64,000 nucleotides of DNA from Ryuthela nishihirai (Eukaryota; Arthropoda; Arachnida; Araneae; Heptathelidae), in the NCBI GenBank assembly GCA_038380435.1, contig JAWZYU010000027.1, positions 4,461,156 to 4,525,155 of the forward strand. The letters run 5' to 3'. Below, piece after piece: positions 53,617 through 64,000 of this stretch. Numbering within the stretch: position 1 is the first letter of the stretch; each line of letters opens with the position of its first letter. The notes below the pieces were generated by a model, which made no database searches, was not told the origin of the DNA, and worked only from the letters and a program-made list of their open reading frames with translations. The position numbers and the translations under genes are program-made.

Positions 53617-54320
53617 TGTAACGCTCCAAACAATGTAAAATACTTAAAGTTTTATGCTCCGGATAGCTTAGACGGGCGCCAGGCAATCATTAACAAATTG
53701 CCAAAATGTAGAATAAGTTGATTTAGGGTCCCAATGCCAGCGAGCGTTCATAAGTAGGAGTCAAAATGATTCTTAACAAATAAGAGTTAATGTAAAAAAG
53801 ATCCTAAATTAGCGCTGCTCAAGATAAAAACTACAGACTCAAAAGTTTGTAACAAAACAAAATAGGTTTATTTCCAAAATAAGTAACTCACCAAGACATC
53901 AATGAAGAAACTAAAATCTGTGCTACACGCACGGTGCTACGCACCTTACTACATCTCTCTGCTCTCTGCTCTCTCTACAACTCTGCTCTCAAGTGCTCTA
54001 CTACTTCTCTCAAGTGCTCAAGTCTCTAGTGCTCTAAGTAACTCGCAGGTCACGGTTTTGACAATGGGCCGGCGCATGCCGGGAAAGACATTTGCATACA
54101 ATGACGAACGACGCGGTATGACGCAAGAGGGGGCGTGTCCTTGGCACGCGCTTTAACGGTTACGGTCGGAAGTTCGGAGTTGCGCGTACGCAACTCCTAG
54201 AAACTTGAAAACGAGTGCTGTGATGCCGAAAAGGAAATAAAAATCCCCAAAATGATAAATATAACGTAAATTAAACAAAACTGGTTAAGGTAAAGCAAAA
54301 GTGAACGGTGGGGCATCACA
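53617..54320 (-). repeat. Solo LTR inserted in LINE-B2
   Basis: TGTAACGCT...GGCATCACA, 704 bp, flanked by GTAT (53613-53616 and 54321-54324). The LINE-B2 sequence reads straight across when it is removed. On the minus strand it begins TGTGATGCCCC and contains AATAAA (complement at about 53868), which favours the minus orientation. The plus strand has a CTCTCTGCTCT-rich tract (53952-54005). It arose by recombination between two LTRs of an element unlike the one at 38734. Confidence 0.88.
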
Positions 54321-54915
54321 GTATCCTGGAATCTTTTCATGGCTTGGGGAAGGTTAAGACCTCCCACCAACAGTCCAGAAACTGCTCCTCGAGAAAAATG
54401 CTGTTGAAAAGACGGAGCAGTCTATCCCTACTCAACGGTGAGAGATGTTGGAGCATGGGTAATGGACATTGTCTGGCCTGACAGCTGATGCATAAGAAGT
54501 GTGCAGAGAAAGGTGAAGCTCATCCACTGTGAATGGCCTGTTATAAGGCAGACAGACAGTGGAAGGACAGTGGAGAGTGTTCAGCCTTGCTTTTCTGGGC
54601 TAGAAACTCGGGGAAATAAGATGGTGATCAAGAAACGGAGATGGATTTCACCAGAGTGTCAGTGATTGGTGAATGCTTGGTGATCAGCAATTGCCTACCC
54701 ATTTTGTTCCAGGATTGATAATGAGTGGGATGTATAGTTCCCACCCATCTTCTGGACTTTATCACACAAGACCTTAGAACTGGTCTGCAAGTGATAAGAG
54801 ATGTGCATTTGATCTAAGGTTTCTCCTGGATTTTCAAAATTTTATAAAACAAAAGATGAAACTGGCTTTTGCCCTGGCACGTTTGAATGCTTCAAGGTTG
54901 TGGGATAGCTCTGAC

Positions 54916-54934
54916 ACCCCCCCCCCCCCCCCCA
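54916..54934. repeat. Poly-C tract
   Basis: A run of about 18 C within decayed LINE-B2. Probably simple expansion; its length may be unreliable in sequencing. Confidence 0.7.
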
Positions 54935-55863
54935 AGCCTTGTTTTGAACCTTCACAAACTACAGTGCAATTGGGATTCCACCATGGTTTCAGAAAAAGGG
55001 GAAACTGTGTTGAAGTTTGAGGAATTGTTTTTGTGGCTGCATAACAATATAGTTCCACTACTAAATTGATTGGCTCCTAGCTGACAGAGTGGTGAGGGCA
55101 GAATGTGGATAAGGCTAATTGGAGTGGTCAAAGCCACTCCAATCAGCCTGATCAAACCTCCAGCATCAAGGTCCCTCACGGGAGATGGTACATACCACAG
55201 GAAGGTGATTGCTTCCATAAGGGTTGTCTCCGACATCCCATGTAAAGAGTGGAAGTATCAAGGTGCAACAGATGGGGGAGGTCAATGGCAGTAAATGTGT
55301 GGGTTGGGGAATGAAAGTATGTACTGACACCAGTGTTCTTCAACAGGGCGAATGAAGGACCCACGAGCCATTGCTCGAGGACTGTGTCCACTGAAGTCCT
55401 ACATAAGAAGAAAGGGGGATAGCAACTGCAAGATGAGCTCATCAAGGTCTTCCCAGAAGATGAAGCTTCCAAGTGGAAGATATACAGAGCAGGCAGTCAG
55501 TGAAAACCCTACAAAGAGACAGTTGGGCTACCATGTCTCAAGTGATGGTGGGGGGTACAACCTGGAACAGAGAATGTATGCTCACAAGGATGGTGACATC
55601 CCCACGAGTTGGGCCATCTCTATTCCAGTCCTGGCAAACAAGTCAAAAGTGTCGGATTGTGGGATCTGTGCCTGAAGGAGGACTTGATGTTGTCAAAATT
55701 CCTTTAGAATCCACTGTACGAGTATGGCCATCTCAGGACTAAGAAGAGTGGGTCGATGATGAATTCCTATTCAATTTAACTGCAACAGTGAATAGTATGT
55801 ACTCATGCTCTCAGAATCGTCCAAGGGACATGGCTGCTTTTTGTGGAGGGGGTGAAGAATTTG

Positions 55864-56116
55864 CTACATTGATCCAGGGAAGGGCTCCTTCGGCTTGGAA
55901 GGTTTAGCTGTCTGAGGACAGGAAGGAGGAGGCCTTCCAATAGTAGAAGTGGAAGGCTGTGTAGCAAGTATGGAAACTGGAGTTGATGCCAATGTTGAGA
56001 TCAACCTTTGTTTTGCCAGTATTAGGAGGTACACCCGATCCTCCATGTATGCGAGAGTTCCATTCTCCAAAAACCTTGCTCACATTAAATTTGCACGAAA
56101 GGAGCTTAAGAAACAA
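55864..56116 (-). pseudogene. LINE-B2 ORF1 remnant
   Basis: Minus-strand frames with a proline/serine/threonine-rich stretch (PSTSTIGRPPPSCPQT) of the kind found between the gag-like domain and the end of ORF1 in I/Jockey LINEs. No zinc knuckles are readable. The assignment rests mainly on position upstream of the endonuclease. Confidence 0.5.
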
Positions 56117-56140
56117 TAAGAAATAAGGAGTTAGGTTCCA

Positions 56141-58779
56141 GGATTGCTTGCAATTATATCTGTATACTTTTTAGTAAATGAACTATTTATGTAAATTAAG
56201 TAGAGTAATACAAATAAAAAGTGATAAAAACAGAAGGTTTTAGAAGAAATTATTACTACAATTTTGTAAAAAGACATTATAGAAGTAGAAAATAGACATT
56301 TTACAAAATAGAAATTAAAAAATTTTCATAAAACAGTAACAGACTTAATCTGCTGCACAGATGCATTTATGGCCTTCTTTGCACAAATGGTGCACATCGC
56401 AGGTTCGTTAATTCCTAATGCCTTATGGCCAATGCTCCTTTACCGGCTTTAATCCTCGAGAAAATCTCAAACTTCTTCTTTAAGTTCATCATCTTCCTTT
56501 TCTCCTTCATGGTTCAAGCATAACTGCATTTTTTTAAAGTTCACAAGTGGCAAATAACTTAGATTGCATTGTAGACGTGACTAAAAATGTAACATTTATG
56601 GACAAAAGCACTTAAAATGTTTAGGGCTGTTACAGCAGTCTTTCCTTGTTATTATATAGGACAGTGATAGCTAACTAAATTTCATTATTATACTGACAGC
56701 AGTAGTTAAATTATTGTATGCAACAGTGGCAAAGTGTCCATGGAAGCAAGGGAAGCAATGGTTCCTTTAAAATTCTCATTAAAAAACAAGAAATATAAAT
56801 TAAATATATTTAAATTTACATAAAAGTAAAAGTATTTTCATAACTTTAATAAGTATATTCTAACAAAGTTTACATTTATATAATATTCTTCGAATTTTTC
56901 TGTTATATTATACTGTATAATTAACAGAAGCATTAATTTGCCAGGCTAGTCAAGCTAGGAGTGTATGAAGAATCTCGCTTCATCGCTACTGCATTGGTTA
57001 TCATATCTTACAGCAGAAATTACATATTCGATCCACAGAATTCAATTAGCAGAAATTTCTTTCATTGGAAACACTTTGTCGATTGCTTTGCATAATATTC
57101 CTATCCTCCTTACTAACCACTCGAATCATTGCCACTGTCATCAATGTCACCAACTCATGAGTGGTCGTCGAAGGTAAATGTAATTTTTTTTTATTATTTC
57201 TTTAAAAACGAGGTGGAATTCTTCTTAATTGTCCTATGCCTAGCTTTCTCATTCCAAATTATATGAATTTCGTATGTATTGATAGTATTGCTCTACCATT
57301 GAATGTATGCACACTTAAACTGTGTCCTATATTGCAGCTTAATTCCTCCGATTCTCATTTGCTGAACTGGTTTATAAAACTACTTAACTACATGTAATTA
57401 TCACCATTACAGTAATAACTAAAGATAATATTATTACTACTATAGTAAAAGGTATGAAATGTTATTACTACTATTAGTAAAAGGTATGAAATGTTATTAC
57501 TACTATAATATTTTGTGAATAATGTAACTTAGAGTACTAATACTACAATTTGTCAAGGCTCCATTCAGTGTAGGCTACATACTGTGAAAAATATGTATTG
57601 TAATACATTTCACTCCCATCGATAAGTTTAATTTTTTTGCTTCACTTCATGTTTTAAAGAACAAATTAATGATGTTAAGTGGTACCTAATGTATTGGCAC
57701 AACATTCATATACATGTAAATAAGGTGCATTAAAAATTTTTAAAAAGAGAGAAATATATGAAAATTCAGAAAATATGAAATTGAAAAGTTATGTAAATAT
57801 GTATTAAAATATTTGAAAACAAAATATAGGCAGTGATCTTTTTCAATTATTAATTTTTTTTTTTTAATAATCTGCGAAGCTCTTTCCGAAAAGAGCAGAT
57901 GAAAGTAGTGAAATCTAGGTGTCTGATACTGGGTACAGATGATGTTTACATACCTAAATTATAGTAATATGATAATTTAATGTTTTTTCTTGTCAATCAG
58001 ACTGTTTCTATGAGTTTGTCCTCTAATATGCATGATAGTGAAAGTAAAGCAAAAACAGAAGCTAATAAGTTAACAGTTATTTATTCATTTAAAAAGTTTT
58101 AATTTAGGTATCTAATTAGCAGATAGTCCACCAATGTTTGGAAAGAATGGAAATACATATGTCATTCGGCAGTCTCAAAATTGAACTCTGGTTTTCTATT
58201 ACAGCTTTAGACAGAAGAATGGAAAAAAAAATGAGCTCTAAAATTCTATCTCTGGTTCTATCAAAGATAGAGACTTGATTTTTGAAAGCAATACAGTATT
58301 ACCCAAGGAAACCCCATATGGAAAATTTGGGACCTATCAGACAATTTTCTGAAAAGTTCTGGGGTCCCCAAAATTAGTTAAAAGTTTGTAAATTAAACTG
58401 TAATATCACTGGTGCTGATAGCAAATGACTGCATTTACTGTTGACGCTGACAATGAGAGACATACTCAGTGTCTTATAAAATATGGGTATTTGCTATAAC
58501 CAGTTTCCTTTTAAATTATTACTATTTTCCCTTTTTCGTCTGTTCATATGCAGGCACTTAGATTCATTTTGTTTTAAGAAATAAAACTTTTTTGTATGGT
58601 TTAAAGATAAAAATAATATATTGAGATCTGCATTACCCAATTCATCCATTAATTGAAAATACTGTTATTAGTAGTTTCAAGTCGGTGTAAACTTCATTTT
58701 CTTTGAAAGCATTCGATATCACTAAAGTATTTTGTGTTCTTCATAATTATCTCGATGTCATTACAAAGTAAAAAAAAAG
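56141..58779. other. AT-rich region, no gene recognised
   Basis: The only structure I see is a 36-bp tandem duplication at about 57436-57508 (GTAAAAGGTATGAAATGTTA). The open frame at 56965-57177 has no motif. It could be host intergenic or intronic DNA. Confidence 0.5.
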
Positions 58780-59155
58780 ACTTGCAGCACACCTGAGACT
58801 GTATCCCACGTTCTGCTCAAATGCTCCCACTACAATGACAAAAAAGAAGCTTTGTTCCGGGAGCTTCATGCTACCGGAACCACTGACTACTCCATCACCT
58901 CCCTTATTGGTCACAACCATAATGCGAAGCTGCAGCGTGCGCACTTCCGTATGGTCATTGACTTCTTTCAGAACATTGGCCTTTTCTGCAAGGTCTAATA
59001 TTCTGCATTTTACTTTCTCCTGAATAGAACCCTTTTCTTTTTATGAGATAGCTGAGAGATAGTTTCTTCTGCATCTGCTATCTTGACCTTCCGTTGTGAC
59101 TGGTGTAGGGAGCCCCTTATTTGGACGTTAATTTCACCATATTTACAACACCCTG
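58780..59155 (+). mobile_element. LINE-D, 3'-terminal fragment of another LINE family
   Basis: 58780-58998 encodes 72 residues: CSTPETVSHVLLKCSHY, a C..C-H-C type zinc motif found near the C-terminus of many RNase H-containing or Jockey-type LINEs, then ALFRELHATG and IDFFQNIGLFCKV, ending in TAA. The frame is open and well preserved but starts abruptly at 58780, a 5' truncation preceded by poly-A. The 3' UTR runs to about 59155. The tiny insertion at 14213 shares this 3' end. Confidence 0.75.
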
Positions 59156-59642
59156 AACAAGAATCCATACATCCAGGAATAAGATTTCAAGTAATGCAGT
59201 TCAGAGTGCAAGTTGAGAAATTATTTTATAATGAAGTTTATTCTCTTGTATCATAATGAAGTTTATTCTCTTGTGTCATAATAAATATTTCATTGATTAA
59301 CTGTTTACCTGAACACAAATATCAGAGATATTTTAATGTATAAAACTTTAATTACATATTAATTTATAAGGTACATTTGGTGATTGATATGTAACATATA
59401 ACTAGGCTTGCCGTAATTTTCATTTTTCTATTTCTTATTTTTATCGATAGCAAAACTATGGCAATAGCAAGAAAGGCAAATAAATATTTTGTGTGAATGA
59501 AAAAACCAGCAATATTCATAAAACTAAATGTATTTAAAGATTTACAATTTCCGCCCATTTGCTTTTCATAATTCGTTTTTATAAATATAGTTCTGTTTTT
59601 GCACATTTCAGAATTTTTCAAGAGCTGCAGAATATATTTCTT
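59156..59642. other. AT-rich spacer
   Basis: Contains a 28-bp tandem duplication near 59226-59280 (CATAATGAAGTTTATTCTCT). No gene. Confidence 0.45.
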
Positions 59643-59814
59643 ACTCTGTAGCTGAGTGGTTAGAATGCTTGGCTATTGATCAAAGGAACCTGGGTTCGAG
59701 TCCAGGCTAAGGTAATGTTATTTGTGTTATTTTTCTGCTGAGGTCTCCCACCATTCTCCTGTCTGACCTCTGTGGTAAGCAGCTGCTTGAGGGTGCAGGG
59801 TGGGTATTTTTTTT
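59643..59814 (+). mobile_element. SINE-A copy with intact pol III boxes
   Basis: A box TAGCTGAGTGGTTAG (59649) and B box GGGTTCGAGTCC (59692), then a shortened body that lacks the CTGACAGG palindrome and ends GTATTTTTTTTA. Confidence 0.9.
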
Positions 59815-60512
59815 AGACAAGGCTGAATTTACATCTCATGTGGGCACACCTTATATTATTAATTATAATACAAATCATTAGTAAACTATATAATTTTACT
59901 CTCCCTAATTGGCAGTGAAACACAACACTTCATCAAGGCTCACCATACCTAGAACTGTTCACATAGAAGACACAAGCCAACTTGCATGCCAAACTGTTCA
60001 GTCCTGAAACTTTCCTTTAGACCTGAAGGCAAAACGGACGTTTGTAGGGTTCTTAACAAATCTATGAATCAGAATTGTGCGTCGTTTAGCTTTCTTCAGT
60101 ATTTATGAATTTATATGCTGAGTGAACATATTGCAGGTCACAATAGGAATTTAATTAACAATTTTTTAAAAACATTATATGAAATGGGGGATCTGGATTA
60201 TCCCACATTTCCCATTCAAATAAATATATACCAATGTTTATATATACCAATAAATCAATAAAATATACCAATAAATCATACCAATGTTTTCCAGTAACAC
60301 ATCCCTCAACATAAGCCACATTGTATTGTCTTAAAAATTCAACTCTTTACCTGTAATAGAATACAGGTTCTACCTCTCAATTATTTTAAATTATGATGCA
60401 AATTCTAAATACCAACTGAGAAATAAAGAATGAAAAGAGTGAAATGGAGAAAAATTTAAAAAAGGTTCATATGAAAAATTCTGACCTGTAATCTCAAAAT
60501 GATTGTTTAGAG
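59815..60512. other. AT-rich spacer
   Basis: No gene; a low-complexity block of ATATACCAATAAATC repeats lies at 60222-60290. Confidence 0.45.
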
Positions 60513-60723
60513 CAGTGGTTCTCAACCTTTCATGCTTCACGTACCCCCTGGAAATGTGTATGTAACTGGCATACCCCTTGTATAGATAGATAAAACTATA
60601 GTTATAGTATAACAATGGGAATAAAATAAAACATATATATATATAACATATATCTAGTGACTTTTGAGCTCTCACGGCGTACCCCAAAAAATTTTACCGC
60701 ATACCCCACATTAAAAACCCCTA
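60513..60723. mobile_element. hAT-type MITE
   Basis: Starts CAGTGGTTCTCAACC, the usual hAT terminal sequence, and ends with the complement of TAGGGGTTTTTAA. The 8-bp duplication GTTTAGAG is at 60505-60512 and 60724-60731. Length 211 bp, non-coding, rich in GTACCCC and its relatives (CATACCCC, CGTACCCC). Confidence 0.92.
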
Positions 60724-62741
60724 GTTTAGAGTAAAATTATATGATTCTACTACTGTTTGTCAGAATTTTCAACAACCATTCAACTAATATGATTCAAATT
60801 TGAAAACAAATATTGAACAAAAAAAGCTTAGTCGGGGATAGAGGTTTCATTGGCCATTGCAATGACAAATAAAGAATTTGGCACTCTCATCTTGCAAACA
60901 TAGGGAACAAGAATGCTTAATATATTAATCTTCAAACTAGTTTATATGAAAGCTACTAAAGTAGTTGACTGCAGCCAGGTCCACATTTCCCATTAGGCAT
61001 TTTAGATACTAGCTAACATAGGGGCACCAACGTAACCGGGGCACCATCTTTTAACTGCTACATTTTGTACTAATAAAATTGTCTTTTCAATTTTAACTAA
61101 CTGCAAGCATCCACAGAGAGCAAGTACTCTCTTTTCAAAGTACTCTTTCTCTCCTGATAATGGAAAATTCTTAAAAGAATTTGGTTTGTGAAGCTGTACA
61201 TTCTGTTTCCAAATGTATTGGGATACTTCTATGTTATGTGAAACATAACTATATTAAAACAAAGCTCCCTAACTTTGAATATAAACTTTGTTTGAAGAAA
61301 AATGTTACAAAAATAAATTGTAAATCTCAATCAGATTTATCAAAATTTATATTTTAGAAAATATTAATTTATTATTTAAAAGAGTTGTTGAAGCTGAAAT
61401 ATTTGATAGCCAATACTGCTGTTGTATTCATCCTAAACAGTGTTTCAAAACTGATGCAAAGTGAAAAACTTTATCCACAAAGTGTAAAACTTTATCCAAA
61501 CTTTTAAGATTACATTTATTTCAGTAACTGAACTTAAATCATTGAACCACATTCCAGTTCAATAAAAAATTTAATTCCGGATTTTCCGAGAATAAAATAT
61601 TTCACAAAAAAAGACAACTAGTTTTATTTTAATAGGGAATTTTTAGAGTCATAGAGTAAAAAAACGGATCTGTAATTTTTTTTCTCAGTGTGATACTTTT
61701 GAGAAAAGTTTAGGCTTTTTTGTCAGCTATGCTGAGTCAAATAAACAAGACATATTATATTAAAAAAACAACAACAACCAATAAACCAAAATAAGTCACG
61801 TTATATCCAAATTAAACAGAATTAAATTCTGAATTTTTAGAAAATAAAAAAAAATTAATAAATTTACCAACATATTGATATTAATAAGACTTTTTCAGAG
61901 TGATATAGTACAAAAAGTAAATTGGACTATTCAATTAAGGTTTAATTTTGAAAAACCTGAAGAATAAAAACAATTAAATTATATATTAATCAAAAGGAAA
62001 TTTCTTCCCTAATATTATAATATTTACCTGAAACATGATTTTTATTTCTTTTAATGGTTTTTTTATAAAAAGTTGCCTTAAGAACTTATGTAACTGCTTT
62101 TGAGAAATATGATGGTGTGCCCTCTTGTCAGGCAACTTCCCGTGAAACTGATTGGGTAGGGGAATATACAGAGATTCAATATGTGATGCCTTTTGTGTAT
62201 TTGGGAACAGTGCTTCTCAAAATCTCACCCTTCACAGTCACACTCTGTATATTTATATTAGTCTTATTTAATTTTACAATCTTAGTTAAACAAATTTTAA
62301 ACTTTATTATTTACAATAAAAAATAGAATATTTTCATTGGGTAGTGAGGGTGTGGAATCTAAAAATACTCAATAAAAAGGCACCTCATCTTTTAATTAAA
62401 GAATCTGATAACGTTTACACAGTTGTTTGAAACTTATATGAAGTGTTCCACTTTTACCTTCCACACTTAAGAGGACAATAACCAAAATTACTCACGTTCA
62501 GTTTTGAAAAATTGGTCATTTTATACTACTTCATGTCTGTCTTATTCCCTATGAGTAATAATTAGAATTACAAGTTTTTAAAAGTTTAAAAATATTCCTC
62601 TTCCCAAATCTAAACATATTAGTCATTTATAGTTACCATTTGCATCAAAAATATCCCTTTTACCTGATTAGAGAATTTTTGAAATTTCAATGGTCTGAGA
62701 GAAAACAGCTCTGCATTATATAAAACAAGGCTATTTTATTA
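60724..62741. other. AT-rich region, no gene recognised
   Basis: No domain, RNA gene or repeat boundary that I can support. Confidence 0.45.
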
Positions 62742-62937
62742 AGCCCTGAAACAACTGCTTGCCACAGAATTCTTACAGAAACCTGTTAGTATAATATGCC
62801 ATAGAAATATCTCAGGAAGGCAAGAGCTTGGCAAAAAAAAGTCATCACAAGAAACGAAACATCCATACCATATCCAGGGCTCGAACTCAGATCCCTTTAA
62901 CCAATAGCCAAGCTTGCTAACCACTCTGCCATCAAAA
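62742..62937 (-). mobile_element. SINE-A copy, diverged
   Basis: Complement of the family with CAACTGCTTGCCACAGA at the 3' side, B box variant GGGCTCGAACTCAG near 62877, and A box side CTAACCACTCTGCCATC near 62915. Confidence 0.87.
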
Positions 62938-64000
62938 CACAAAAACAATATTAATATGAAACAAGAACTAATTTACATATAGAAAAAAGTAATGATTTTA
63001 GTTAAGTTTTTGGTCTAGCACTTGAACAGCAATTCTTTTACAGCTTCATTTACCTCTTAATAGAATTTAAATACTTAAACACTAAATCTTCAGGTACCAA
63101 TTAAGCTTTAGTAATTGCATACAATCTGCTATATATTTCAATGTTGAAAGAACTTATATTCCACTGGTTATTATAGCACTTCATTCAGCTCTCTTATTTG
63201 CATCAAATGTAATAATTACTTCAACATGTATCAGTAGCATTGAAATTTGGTTTATTCAGTAATTACAAAATAGAAATCTCAATGATGAAAATTACTTAGT
63301 AATGTTTATTGTTTCAATGCAATGTTTATTGTTGCATGTACTCTAAATGCTTATTCTTACACCAACTACAAGTAATGTGGCTTATCTTACCTTTAACTAT
63401 TAAATGTCCAATATCAGACGTGTTAGAAAAACTCTGGAGAAGACCCTAAAGACATGATAGAAATTAAACAATCACCCAATCTCTAAATATTGCACTTCAA
63501 TATATATTTTAAGTAAATAGTTCAAGTATATTGGCAAAATAACAGCATTTGGTATGAAGAATAGCTAAAGAAACTATAGGATGTAAGAATAACCCAAATG
63601 ATCAAAATATAAGTGCACAAATACTGTGGGGAAATGCTGATGTATTTCTTTCTTGCAAAAAACTACTCCATTCAAAAGCATATTATGTCAGTGATGGCAA
63701 ACCTGTGACAGGCATGTCACACATTGACACCAAGTATTTTGATGCACTGATTTGCAAAATCAATCAGCTGGAATATACTCAAGGCCATGGTATGAATGGT
63801 TTGCTAGCACACATCTTATTTATTCTCTTTATAGCCAGACTGAAGAGGCCCAACACATCAAGATACCAGACTAAATTGATCACATGATGGCCAATGATAA
63901 TCTCAGTGTCATATCCTCTTTCTTGTCAGCCTCAGTATTCCCCAAGTGAAGCACAGAAACCTTTATATAATTGTACAAGCTATTAGGCACATAATACTCA
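62938..64000. other. AT-rich region with a possible hAT end
   Basis: CAGTGATGGCAAACCTG at 63689 resembles a hAT terminal repeat; no partner end is visible before the window stops. No gene. Confidence 0.45.

Larger units (their letters stand above)
53060..55480 (-). pseudogene. LINE-B2 endonuclease and RT, degenerate, split by a solo LTR
   Basis: The endonuclease C-terminal block, LLKNTGVSTYFHSPTHTFTA (about 55310-55370), matches the usual TYFH.PT.TFSAIDL pattern of I/Jockey endonucleases. RT blocks are recognisable by nucleotide match to B1: the NYRPIAL region disrupted by the LTR at 53617, and the motif C region near 53110 (YVDDFSIF, catalytic box preserved). Stops are frequent. The 53068-53379 and 53204-53407 frames are two halves of one shifted RT segment. 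Confidence 0.8.
51150..56140 (-). mobile_element. LINE-B copy B2, near full length, heavily nested
   Basis: Minus-strand order from the right: ORF1 remnant (about 55860-56110), endonuclease (55000-55480), RT (53060-54700), C-terminal part and RNase H remnants (52345-53060), 3' UTR (51150-52130). It is interrupted by a solo LTR (53617-54320), SINE-B (52140-52343) and foldback iii (51433-51834), and contains an inverted duplication of its own 3' region. Confidence 0.8.

Noticed and set aside
56965..57177. Small histidine-rich secreted protein
   Set aside because: No signal peptide, no homology and no supporting context; composition fits chance in AT-rich DNA.

Overview
This is AT-rich, repeat-saturated eukaryotic DNA, most likely from an invertebrate animal. 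An arthropod, perhaps a chelicerate, is my guess from the mix of transposon families and from an arthropod-like 28S rRNA fragment; that is an inference. I find no convincing single-copy host gene. Nearly everything recognisable is a transposable element, a broken copy of one, or host sequence carried by one. Names used here are mine: LINE-A (RTE-like, apurinic-type endonuclease plus RT, GAT-repeat tail, nine copies), LINE-B (I/Jockey-like with RNase H, two large copies), LINE-C (CR1/L2-like), LINE-D (a small 3' fragment), SINE-A and SINE-B (two tRNA-derived families, five and eight copies).

Layout. 0.7-5.1 kb: full-length LINE-A copy with a 0.8 kb piece of 28S rRNA inside its 5' region. 5.6-7.0 kb: large foldback element. 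7.2-10.8 kb: LINE-C interrupted by both SINEs. 10.8-13.7 kb: cluster of palindromic elements carrying tRNA-like modules. 14-19.4 kb: two more LINE-A copies. 20-23 kb: SINE-B, a dead Tc1-like element, a tRNA-like repeat. 24.2-26.7 kb: tandem and inverted rearrangement of LINE-A endonuclease pieces around a Penelope-like fragment. 27.9-33.3 kb: two mariners and a Tc1-like element, two of these three invaded by SINE-B. 34-37.5 kb: possible piggyBac-like element holding another LINE-A. 38.5-47.8 kb: LINE-B copy carrying a young LTR element in its 3' UTR and a LINE-A in its middle. 48-49.2 kb: the best preserved Tc1-like element (DD36E). 49.6-51.1 kb: LINE-A fragments. 51.1-56.1 kb: second LINE-B copy with a foldback, a SINE, an internal inverted duplication and a solo LTR. 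56-64 kb: mostly anonymous AT-rich DNA with a few SINEs and a hAT MITE.

The stand-out is the LTR element at 38734-42873. It has two 645-bp LTRs that differ at one base by eye, a primer-binding site resembling the complement of a tRNA-Leu 3' end, a polypurine tract and 4-bp target duplications. It has no protease, reverse transcriptase or RNase H, and only the extreme C-terminus of an integrase. It carries one uninterrupted 969-codon frame: a gag-like coiled coil, an unrecognised 300-residue segment, about 360 residues of an intronless animal-type thymidine phosphorylase, a decayed C2H2 zinc-finger pair, and the integrase tail. It looks like a recently moved, non-autonomous, gene-capturing retrotransposon, comparable in design to maize Bs1.
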